Shown here in pieces: positions 32,539 through 43,300 of a stretch of DNA of 64,000 nt. Location of the stretch: contig NW_025064909.1 of assembly GCF_019112545.1 (NCBI RefSeq), forward strand, positions 1-64,000, written 5' to 3'. A model generated the notes under the pieces. It saw only the letters and a program-made list of their open reading frames with translations. It was not told where the DNA came from and ran no database searches. A program made the translations under genes and the position numbers. The stretch is from Guyanagaster necrorhizus (taxonomy: Eukaryota; Basidiomycota; Agaricomycetes; Agaricales; Physalacriaceae). Each line of letters begins with the position of its first letter. Position 1 is the first letter of the stretch.

Positions 32539-33737
32539 ATGGCTTTCACTTCCATAGTAGTCAACCTCTTGACCGGAGCCGAGCTCTCCTATATCGACAG
32601 CGGCGCACCAACACAGTCCTCGTATATCACTATATTTGCTATTCATGGCATGATATTCACAAAGGGTGCGTACTGTTGCCGAGAAAATCTATTACTCCGG
32701 TATTTACACCACACATCCAGAAATCTTCCAGCGGGTAATAGACCTCGCACCAAGCAAAGGAGTCCGATTTGTAGCTCTAAGCCGACGTCCTTTCCCCGGT
32801 TCCACGCCGTATTCTGTGGAAGAGCTGGATATCCTGCAATCCGCAGATAATGACGATGCTCAGCGAGGAGCCTTCTTAGAGGCCCGCGGACATGAGATTG
32901 CTGTCTTCATCGATACGTTCATACGGAAATTCAACCTTCCACCGATCTCGAGCTGTGGTGGGGGTGGCGTCGCACTTCTCGGATGGTCGCTTGGTACGGC
33001 CTTGGTGTCTTTGGCGATATCGAGTGTTGGTACGCTTCCTGAAGACATTCAGAAACGTCTAGAGAGATATGTACGCTCTGTCATCCTTTATGGTGAGCTC
33101 ATACTCTTTTTCGGACCCTGCCAGGTCTAAATAGACCGTGTAGAACCCGGACCAATTGCGCTCGGCCTACCCACCCCAAAGCAGTACTGGTCATTCCTTG
33201 GAGATCCCACCGTCCCAGAAGATCTTCGCATAGCCGCTTTCGGGCGGTGGTGTACTTCCTATTTTGACCATAGCGATCTCTCGGGGCGCAATCTCAATAA
33301 ACTGTCCTGGGTGCTGGCTTCTCCCTCCAGAGTGCCTTCGTTTTACAACGGAATGCCCGCAGCCATCCAGCGTCATGGAGATGATGCCATGACGGACCTA
33401 CCGTTCTTGGTTTTATCCTCCAAGCAGCTCTTGCCGGCTTACCGTAGGGCGTTTTTCGACCCCGAAGTATTTCCAGATGTGAAAAGGTCGGTGTTGTGTG
33501 GGGATAAGACATGCGGATTCGCGATTGCTGCATTGTGGGCGGTGCAGGATGATGAGAAGGAACAGAGACCTGCAGATGCGAAGGCGATCGAGTATAAATT
33601 TATTCCGGGGGCAAATCACTTCGTGCGTTTTTCATAGAGTCCCTACTCACAGTTTTCAAATGTACTAATATTCATTACGGCAGGTGCACTGGGATGACCC
33701 CGAGAAAGCTCTAGATGTGTTTATTGAGTTTGCATAG
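32539..33737 (+). CDS. Alpha/beta-hydrolase fold protein, copy B (343 aa)
   Basis: Four exons: 32539-32665, 32721-33092, 33144-33622 and 33684-33737, with all three introns at the same positions as in copy A. It starts MAFTSIVVNLLTGAELSYID. The motifs are AIHGM, a nucleophile elbow GWSLG and a terminal ANHFVHWDDPEKALD with the likely catalytic His. It differs from copy A by two extra residues in a Gly-rich turn before the elbow (SSCGGGG against SSGGG) and by many substitutions, so the duplication is not recent. Exact fold function and substrate are unknown. No signal peptide is seen. Confidence 0.92.
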
Positions 33738-34170
33738 TCATCCATTTGTTTCACGTATCTTCGTGGAGAGACTAGGACTGAGATGCGATAGCATGTTGGA
33801 AACGTTCAAACTAATGATAGTTTTCATTCCCCCCCCCCGAGTCGGTGGCTTAACAAATGCGTCCCATATATGCTAAAATAGATGTATCATCCAGAGCAGG
33901 ATTTTTCAATGTACTATGATCCACTAAAGCATAGACAAAGAATAATGGGTCATGGACATACTGTCCTACGAGACTGTCCAAGAACCGGAACGGCATTTAT
34001 GAATCAGTTCAGACAGTAGAAGCTCACTAATAAACAAAAATAAAGTCGCATCACCAATATGAGTCCATAACCGAAAATAAATAGAGAGATTCTTGGACGA
34101 AACTCGTTGCCAGTGGAGCCGATAATAATGGTGAAGGTTGAAATGTGGATGGAGGGATCGTGTCCTCCCA
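33738..34170. other. Intergenic between convergent genes
   Basis: No gene recognised. A run of nine C lies at about 33830-33838. Confidence 0.5.
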
Positions 34171-35500
34171 TTAATGGGATGTCTGATATGCTGGGGGAGC
34201 GGGTTCACCATTTGTAGTATCCACCGACTCGGCCGTCGACGGCGTTGAATCTTCCCGCACCGGAATCCTTCCTTCCTCTCTTGACCGCAAGTAAGAGCAT
34301 CTAGAAGGCGAAGCCGCCGTTGTCTGAGGCAAGCCTTCGCCAGAAGGCAAGGGAAAGCCGCTGTTTGGTGCGAAAGGATATGGGTAAGCCGCTAAGATGG
34401 GAGAGCTAAGAGACGCAGGTCTGGAATCCATTCTTGGACTTTCAACCTTGGGGATCGTGCTGTCTCTGAACCTGCTCCTTCGCCGACACCACAGTATTAC
34501 TAGTACAACTATTATTCCCACTGAGGCCAATGATCCAATGGTGCTGCCAAGGATTACCGATGCGCTGGTATGGTGAAGACTTGGCAATGCAGCCGCTGAA
34601 GCTGCTGTTCTATAAGGAAGGCACTCAGCGGAAATACTCGTAGAATAGAATAGAACTAAACCTACGCAGAGGTAGGGGTTACAGACGCGCCCTCTACTGT
34701 ATCTACTATAGCGTCTCCGCTGACGGCAGTTCCGCCAACCGCACCATTTATAGCGTCACCACTAGTCGCATTTCCATTGTCCCCAGCAATGGCATCTCCA
34801 CTAATTGCGGTTCCGCCATCCTCGCCGGTTGTCGAAGCATTTCCGCTGGTGGCGGTCCCGCCATCGTCCCCGTTTGTGGTAGCGTTTCCGCTCATCGCGG
34901 TTCCTCCGGTCGCAGTTGCGCCATCCCGACACTTTATAACAGTGCCTCCACTGGCATTTACTGCGCGTAGCGAGGTCTCTTCTAAGTCTCTATAGCTGAT
35001 ATTCCTGAATTCTTCGAATACTGCACTCCGAGCCTGTATCCCGGTGGTCCCAATGCCTTCGTTTACGATATAAGCATGGGACGATATTTCACGAAGCGCA
35101 AGTAACCCGCCGCACAAAGTGTCGATGTGGCGTATGCTGCAGAGAATCATCATTACTCGGCTGTGTATGTATGGGATATATTTCCCGAACGTACCCTGCA
35201 ACACGAGATGAAATGAAAAGATCATGAGAGAGAAGGTTCTCCGCTAAGTTCCGTTCACGTCTCCTGCCAGAGGTGACGCGTGGCTCAAACGAAACCAGAT
35301 GGAAGCATTCTGGAAATTGCGGTTCCCATGCTAGCAAAACCATGCTCTCTCCGATTGCTCGAGGAATGTGTTCGGTTGAGATTGTGATAGGGAGACCGGA
35401 GACTTGAAGCATGAATGTGATTAAAAGCCTAGTAAATGTTGGTCTACTGTCATATGGAATGAGGTTACTTGGCGTACCCGTAAAAGAGGAAGAAAGCCAT
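34171..35500 (-). CDS. Secretory single-TM protein with GGTAxSG(N/D)A repeats
   Basis: Exon 1 (35500-35478, 23 nt) joins by a 49-nt intron to 35428, giving the signal peptide MAFFLFYGLLITFMLQVSG and mature LPITISTEHIPRAIGES with LAWEPQFPECFHLVSF. This is the same W..(D/P)P..F.L pattern and exon-1 length as the gene at 22711-23707. One or more introns around 35250-35120 were not fixed. The next exon carries at least five GGTAxSG(N/D)A-type repeats (about 34690-34920). An intron 34665-34610 then leads to the last exon (34609-34171): TM helix SLASVGIIVVLVILW, stop-transfer CRRRSRFRD and a Pro/Ser-rich tail ending PPAYQTSH. It is probably a cell-surface protein. Whether the repeats bind a ligand or serve as a stalk is unknown. 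Confidence 0.7.
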
Positions 35501-37107
35501 GACAGCCAGCTGGTCAAGATTAGTGAACTACCGATAATCGGTGGAAGAATTCCCTTTTAACTAGGTATCGCTATAGGATTGTCAAAATCTATGTCAATAG
35601 CAACTAGAATTACCATGATGGTCATTCAACGTAGACAGTCAGAACTCTACATGAACACAGGTTCTGTCGTATTGTAACGTCTTCTAGCATAAAAATCAGA
35701 CAGATATCAGCTAGAACGAGATGATCATTTGATGGCTAAGCTCTGTCGGGGATGATCTGAGGGACTACTGGAAGCGAGTCGTTCTTCAGCGCAGTTGTAT
35801 AGAAAAACCGAATATTACGTACGATGGACGTGTGAATAGACAGGAATGACCCGTCACCATGCTGCGGACACAATGATTATTCGATCCCATAGTTGTCAAA
35901 TAACTGACAGGATCATCGAGTATTGAGTTGATATGGCATCGAAATACAATCGGGGCGACTCGAGGATAGCACAGGTCTGTCTGTCCGTCTGCACAGTAAT
36001 GATTAAACCCGGATTTTGATGACTGAGGGATTTTTAGTCGCGCCGAAGACGCACGCGAAACCCCTAACAGCCTTCCAAGTTGATGCTGTCCGAGTCGACG
36101 ACACCGAAAGAAACAATAATAACTCTTTCAGACCAATGAAGTAAAGAAAAGGAAGAGAGGAAAGCGACGTCGTATTTCTTCCTGACATGGCCCGTGTTTC
36201 CGGTTTGGCTTCAGTGGTACAGGCTTCTTGCGGAGACTGACAGGCTGCCTCTTTCTCCACTGCTTACAGAGGTTTGTGACGACGACTGGACTAGACTTGG
36301 TTCTATTCGTTCGTATGTAATGCACCGTTTACTCTACACTGACTCAAATTTCAATGTAGCCTATGTAGGCCATGATCAATCTTGCTCGACGGCAACAGCA
36401 ACATGAGGACCGCCGGTGAATGATACTTCTTTCCCGCGCTCAAATCGAAATCAAATCTTGGTGATATCCCCGGCGTTCATCTATGCAGATGGTATTGAAT
36501 CTGCATCACACTTTGAAGAAGACTGGAATGATCCATAATTGTGGACAAAGCCACAATCACCGGTAGCATAATGTCTGCCCTCTGGCTGTAACTATTCCAA
36601 ATTGACGATCTATCTTCACACGACAATAGAAGAAGATTGCATCTTTTCATATCACGCATCACTAGGGGGGGAGGGTGGGAGATGCTCTGCCCCATGGACA
36701 TTGTGTGAACTGGGATCGTCGTCAAGTTATTATCAAGAGTATTTGCAGAGAGATTGTGTAAGAAGTGAGGCCAGTGAATTGTCGATATATTCATATTACT
36801 TGTTCTTGGCATTCCCACACAATGCCGTGGACAAATGAGCTGATACAGAGGATCCGTTGATGCGAACAGCCGATAACTGGACTGATGACTACGAAAGATA
36901 ATCATTGCAGAAGGAAGCTAGCGGTAAACAGCTAACCTCATCCGCCGACTCTTGACATTAGCATAGAATCGGACGACAGAGTATTTCCCGTCATTGCTAA
37001 AGATGATGTATGGACTCGGTGCCAACATCAGATACGTAGACGGATAGTCATTTAGTACAACAGGATGAGAGAATCTATAATAATAGCAATACCACGCCCA
37101 GCGCCGC
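35501..37107. other. Intergenic, no gene recognised
   Basis: Open frames such as 36477-36905 (-) lack motifs. The stretch includes the promoter of the repeat/TM gene and the 3' side of the coiled-coil gene. Confidence 0.45.
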
Positions 37108-38414
37108 TCACCCACGCATCCTCTGGAATTTGCGCCACGACTTGATTGGCCCAGTCGACACGGAGGCATCTTCCATAACCACATCGCCATCCTCGGCCTC
37201 GGGCTCCTCTAAACCGTCAACATACAAAAACCTCTTCAATGGATCCTGCCAGAAACTCGATGCGCAATCCACATCCGCAGGATTGGGAAAATTCGCAGCT
37301 GGGATAAACTCCGGCTCTGATTCAGAGGCCGGCATCGGTGAAGTACTTGTCCTAGTCGTTTTGAGCATGGCAAGGTCGGCCTCGAGTGCAGTAATGCGAC
37401 GTTCTTGGTCTTTTATCTCTTCTATGCGAGCCTTGAGGAATTGAAGGATATCCTGGTTTGCAGGAGGAGTGGAAGGAGGATGAGAAATAGACTTAGTAGA
37501 GGGGGGAAGAATAGGATCATTGGTTTTAGGCTTGGGAATTTTGGAAGTGGATTCGTCGGGAACTGGCGTAGTCGTTGGCCAGACCTTTGTCTTTCTCCAC
37601 TCTTCCAAACATTCCATCGCCCGCCGGCCCGTAGAGTCTGGCGACGTATCCCAGACCCAGTCTCCGTCACTCTCCCTGAGCCTATGCAGCCACTTACCCA
37701 GCCCAACCCCCTCTTTAATCTCTTCCTCCGAAAGCTTGAAGCCTCTGTGCCCTGTCAAAGCCCACCGTTTCCAGTCTCCAGCCAGTCAGCCAACCGAAAT
37801 TACATAACCAAGATAAGCCACGTACCAAACTTGACCACATCATTGGCATATTCCACTTCCCCATACGCCTCCCAAAACTCTTTCACGCTCTTTGGGTCCG
37901 AGAGCAGGTGACACAGGTGGTACCTCACCAGTACCCTATCAAATGTAGGGCATCTCCATCCCTTCATCATCCCCCCGTGCATCGCCACCCTCGCCTCTTC
38001 CAAAAATCTATCGCACAGCCGGGAGATATGGAGGATCCCGGACTTGAATTGATCCCACTCTCCCGAGCCTAGAACGAGCTGAAGGGACGTCCATTGGAAG
38101 TAGGCCGCGAACAGGAGGGGTATCCGGTATCCGGCAGGGATCACCGTCGTCGTTTCGTCTGCGGAGGTGATGGTTGCCCAGTGGTTACGCTTTGGGGGTA
38201 CGGAGAATGAGTGCGTGATGAGATACTCGATAATCGTAGCCTTGGACATCGTACCGGCGTCGATATAGTCGAGCTCGGCAGGATGCTGCCAGCCGTGGTC
38301 AGGAGACAATTTGACAGCGACGAGAGCGTCGTCTTCATCGGTAGGCTCAGCCTTGACTGTTGAACGGTTCCGCTTCTGGCGCGAATTCTTGGATTCGTTG
38401 AGAGCTCCCGACAT
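37108..38414 (-). CDS. Conserved-type protein of unknown function with coiled coil, 410 aa
   Basis: Two exons, 38414-37826 and 37751-37108, with a 74-nt intron in closed phase. It starts MSGALNESKNSRQKRNRSTV, a basic and probably nuclear-directed N-terminus. A globular first half follows (for example WQHPAELDYIDAGT, RIPLLFAAYFQWTSLQLVLG, VRYHLCHLLSDPKSVKEFWE). The second half has a Pro/Ser/Thr linker and a heptad-like helix (FLKARIEEIKDQERRITALE), then an acidic tail (EEPEAEDGDVVMEDA). I recognise no catalytic motif. Its length, low-complexity linker and clean splice make it a real gene; the function is not inferable from this sequence. Confidence 0.8.
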
Positions 38415-39587
38415 CCTTCAAGTTTCGTGCAGTCAGAAGATGATGGACAGATACACTGTATGACTACCTTTTTATGAGGAAGCAGTCCTACTCGAACATT
38501 CTTCAGGATAACAGTATCCTTTGTTACTCTTCGAGACCGAAACAAAAAGAGTCGGGGCGGTGCGGTAACGACGGTGAGTAGAGGGGAGTATCCGGATATT
38601 GCCGTAAATAGCTGCTCAGTCGGCAAAAGAACAAGGGGTGAAAGGGATTTCCTTCTTCCGTCACTTCAGGATACCAGGCTGGTATGATTTCGACAACAGC
38701 TATACAGATACGATTTCCAGAGTAACAAAAAGATCTGGTTACACGTGTATGCCGACCTTATGAATCATCACAAAAAAATAATGATAGTTCTTTGTACGAC
38801 GTAAAGGCAAAGAAAATACAACAGTACCTGTGGTGAGTCGCCACACATGTCATAGTTGCCAGAAAGCCCCGCAATGCACCCAGAGTAGTATGCACATCAA
38901 CCCCGTGGGGTGCGCCTGAAATGACCACTTCGTCCCAGCCTTCTGATCCAGCACCTCCACTTCTTACGGAACAAATGTGATTCCCACCCTCCTTTGATAC
39001 TAATGGAAGAAATTCAGCATCCAGTTGGTGGGAGGGGCGCCACGCGAAGCTACCAGTTACACGCGTAATTCATTCAAAATGTGATTAGATAGGCAAGGTG
39101 GATATCAAGTAACTCGTAGAAGCAGCAGCAAACCGTCCGACGCACCAAGCTCTACAAGAATGCATCTCGTTTTCTACCATTCTCTAGCAAATTGACGTCC
39201 CAGAATGAGGGCAGACACTATCATGAATCCGATGCATAGACGGTCTGCCGATGACCGGAAGACAGGAGTGGCGCAAAGTTGATATGTGTTTGTTATTACC
39301 TTTCACTCTGCCCCTATCTCAAAGCACGCGCAGCAGAATATTAGAAGGGCTTTGCTCTTCATCTCCATTCTGAAGAAATCAGCAATCAGGCTCACGATAC
39401 CCGATGCATGATTCCTTGGTACTGCGAGGTACTACAAGCCGAGCGAATGAAAGCACCCAAAACACTCCGCTTCTTTATGAGACAAGATGTTACTTTGACT
39501 GGAAATCCGGCAATCAAAACAGACTCAGGCATGGAGCTCTAAGGCAGGATTACCCGGCAACAGTTACAGAAAAAAATGCGACTCGAG
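38415..39587. other. Intergenic, promoter of coiled-coil gene
   Basis: No gene recognised. Open frames overlapping 38141-38626 are shadows of the coiled-coil gene. Confidence 0.5.
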
Positions 39588-39942
39588 TCATCTCCGGCTG
39601 TCCAGCAGGGCGTCGATCCTCGTCAGGTCCTTCTCCGTGATATCTCTATACGTCATCTCCCCCAACTTGAACACCACAAACGTCCCTGGCTGCGAATCCG
39701 AGTACCACACATGGTATTCCTTCCCAAGCGCGCGGAGGTTCGTCAGCTGATATCGAGTGCACTCTGGCCGGGGATAAGGGTAGCTGGTGTGGTGGTAGCC
39801 ACAGCGAAATGGTAGCTTGCGGAAAGAGCCTAGAGGGCGGCGCTCGTTAGGATAAGGACAGGCAAGCAAGAGAGAGGAATGCACGGTTTGGGAGGAATTC
39901 GTAGGCGTAGATGTCGATGTTCTTGTTCAATGAGGTCGACAT
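39588..39942 (-). CDS. Small protein of unknown function, 99 aa
   Basis: Two exons, 39942-39885 and 39829-39588. The 55-nt intron has donor GTGCAT, a CTAAC branch point and acceptor CTCTAG, and the phases close. The protein begins MSTSLNKNIDIYAYEFLPN. It contains PFRCGYHHTSYPYPRPECTR, EYHVWYSDSQPGTFVVFKLG and a terminal helix EKDLTRIDALLDSRR. No signal peptide or known motif is seen. The clean splice and compact amphipathic pattern argue for a real gene. Confidence 0.75.
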
Positions 39943-40320
39943 GACTAGTTCTAACCAGAGAGCTTGCGGAATGTGGGCGAACGTTGCTCGGACACAGTAT
40001 TTATAAGGAACATCGCAGCAAAGTGGGCATTATTGCCGGTGACAAGACAACGAAACTTCCACTCGAAGTGTAATTAATGATGGACAAAAGGAAAGAAAAG
40101 CCTTTGCCGGCCTAGAATGGTCTTTCATCCAATCATAATGGCCTTCCATTCACAATTGTAAAAATGGTGACAGTGAGAGTACAAGGAAAAGGGAGCAAGG
40201 GCACAGCCACTTGAAAATCAACTTGCCTGATCGGTTGCTTTATTTCTCAGACGTGCCCGATTTGATGGTAATCTGATTTAGATGCACCGAGGTTAATTAC
40301 CGGTAAAATTATGGAATAAA
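39943..40320. other. Promoter of the 99-aa gene, end of gene island
   Basis: A TATTTATAAGG box lies near 40000, about 60 bases upstream of the ATG. From about 40321 (AGGAGCCCCGCTCC then CAGGAGCTCC) the composition changes to CpG-poor DNA. Confidence 0.55.
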
Positions 40321-43300
40321 CTATTGAGGAGCCCCGCTCCCAGGAGCTCCTCACATTATTTAATCAGGGGCCCTACTCCTCCCCAGCAAGGAGCACTGCT
40401 GTGGCAGCTTCCACGGAAAGTTGCTGCATGTGTGATGAAACAATGGGAAGATGGAATTTGTCCTTCAGGATTATTGTACTGATACATTAACTACTGAGCA
40501 TTCAAGTTCTGCAGACTAGGGCAGTTAGAATGAGTATGGCCTTAAATCCAGCAATAGCCACACCAGCATCCAGATACCACTGCATTCTCAGAAGCCACTG
40601 CCTATGGATCTTGGTGTGAGGCACCTCCACCTTCACAAGGATGATCTTCCAGAGCATCTGTGAGCCACTAAGTATGTGGATGACCAACTGGATTGAGAGC
40701 TGATAGATCTTGTAGTCTGTTCTGCTTTGATTGCTGGATATCTTGCCATCTAGATAGACAGTGAGTAAATCCTCCTGTAAGACAAGCAGTTAGAACCTAG
40801 ATACCTGATATCATGCAGCCATTCCAATAAATCATCAAGATGTTTCTGAGTTTGAATACCCTGCAAAAGAGGCTTAATGGCAGCATGTCATTCATAGAAC
40901 ACAGTGTGAGCAGGCACTACATCATTACTAGACTGAATAGGTGCTGATGATTTCAGGTGGAGTGCATGCAAAGGATTTGACTGTGCTGCTGACAGTATTG
41001 AGGCAAGAGGAGCATGTCAGAATTGAATTTACAAGGCATTTTGCTAAAGAAACACCCTCATAATAATTGTTGATAATGACACACAGGCACAACTGTAAAT
41101 TATTAGATTAAATTATCAAGCTCACAACATGGAGCATATCTTGGAGAAATGAAATTTCTGTGTTTGAGTTTTGTTATCCAGATGAATAGTGATATTCACA
41201 GAATGATATCCTTGTTCATAGGCAGTTGGAAGATGTTGAATGGTAGTGGCCAGATCTGCACTATTGGAAATTATGTTGTTAAGTAGAATTAGCATGCCAG
41301 ATGCAGTAGATGGGACGTCAGTATCTCAGACAGTTTGACAATGAAGATCTTGGTGCAATTCCAGGGTAGTCAAGATCCACAATACTTAAAAACATCAATT
41401 CATCAAAGAAACTGTCTGAGAAGTTTGCAGAAGGATTTGGTGACTGATACTTGGCTAAACCATGTAATGCAGCTATGACTTGAACCAAAGAAAGTGAGAT
41501 GGTTGAGAAAGATGGCAGAAAGGCATTGTATTTATATTTTTCTCAGTACAATAATCACTTCAAGTGAAGCTACCAAAATGTCAACTACAATACAATAGAC
41601 AAAAATGGACTTTATCTTGTTGATTACTACCTTCTGTCTATTTTTCATTGAGAAGACATAGCTCAGTATGTCACAGCAAAGTGGATAGAAAATAGTAGAA
41701 AGCTATCTTAGCAAGCAAAGAGTGGAACATGTATGAAATTATGATATCAGAAAGAACTGCTACTCTAGTCTGTGCAAGAGCTTAGAACAAACTATTGATT
41801 TCTTGAGCAGACTACTTTGACTACAGGTTCTAGCTCAGGGCCATGTCCAATGAGCAGAGAGCAGAGCAGAGTATGGCATTGTCATCTTAAATGAAAAACC
41901 AAATATGGTAGAACATCATGATGGTTGTCATATGCATAGTGCACAGCCTCCAGCTCAGATAGGTCCTCCAACTGAGGCAAAGTCATGAGAAACTCTAGGG
42001 CTCTGGCAGAGCCTTGGAGGAGCCTCTGGGAGCAGAGCTTCTCAATATTTTATTCTGTAAATTACTCTCATAGACAGAGACAGAACATTTTTCTTCCACT
42101 TTGGTTGAAATCATGAACAGGAACAAATACCACCTCAATCTAGATCAGAGGTAATAGCAAAGACAAATGCAAATTCCTGATGTCTGGAATGCCACAGCTG
42201 GATCTCTTAATCTTTGTTCATGGACATGTCAATAACTGCACACACATTAAGTCCAGAGACCTGCTGGAGTTGAGATGCTGTGCTTGCTTGCTTGCTGGTT
42301 GTATCTATAATGGATCCTCTTCTGAGCTTTTGTTTTTCTACTCTCTCAAACCCTCCCTCTCCCACTCATCCTCCTCACATGCTTAACTCTCTTTGTCTCT
42401 GTCTCTCATGCCACCTCTCACATTACTCAATGACTTCCTCAGAAATGGCAAGCTAAAAAGCAGCCAAGTCAACTCTGATGAGATCATGAAAGTAGTCTAA
42501 TCTGAGACCAAATGCAATTACAAACATGGAGTGGCTCTCTTTGACATGTGAATTGAACCTCATTTTTGATACTTGCAGTCTCATCCATGCTCATCATGCT
42601 CAGCAGCTACACAGAGTGCAAGTGAGGCTGCAACTTGGACAACTTTGAGATGCCAAAAGAACTTCATCAGAAAGGTTATCTATATGATCAAGGGCAGGTA
42701 TGGTGATTGCAAAAGGCCTGTTTGAAGACTGTCCATCAGTACTGGAAGAATCTCACTGCAGATTGACTGCAGATGGGATGTGACAAGGTCAGAGATGAGG
42801 TGGTCCTGTTTATCACAAATGTGAGTGATTTCTTTTGTTAGTGGCTCAACACATGACACAATGCTGAAATAACCAATCCACTGCAGTTCATCTATGGCCA
42901 GCTGCAGAATGAGATGAAGCTGGCTTATCAGAGATGCATGAGGCATTACAGCACCATGCTTCACTTCATGTATCTGGTCACAACCTCCACTTTAGGCAGT
43001 AGCATATCCACTCTGATAAGGTCCAGTCTTTTGCAGAGAGAACAATGCATCATAAAACCCCTCAAATGAGGTCCATCCATGTATGAGCCTCTCTTAGCAG
43101 CTTCAGATGTATGATTCCTCTAACAGTGATCTTGCCAAGTATAGAATAAGTGAGGCTGATGGGCCAAAGTGTTCTAGTGGGGTGTAGCATTGTCCTTATT
43201 GATCTTTCAAGCAATTTAGCACCAACAGAATTTAGTGAGACAGCAAATAATCATAGCAAGACATGCAGTGGAGAACATATTGGAAGCACCAACACTGCAC

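Noticed and set aside
34777..34995. Plus-strand frame with PPSSP repeats
   Set aside because: Antisense image of the GGTAxSG(N/D)A repeat. The sense frame is joined to a signal peptide and a TM exon.
37405..37911. 168-codon plus-strand frame
   Set aside because: Antisense shadow of the coiled-coil gene (37108-38414), which has a clean splice and better protein character.
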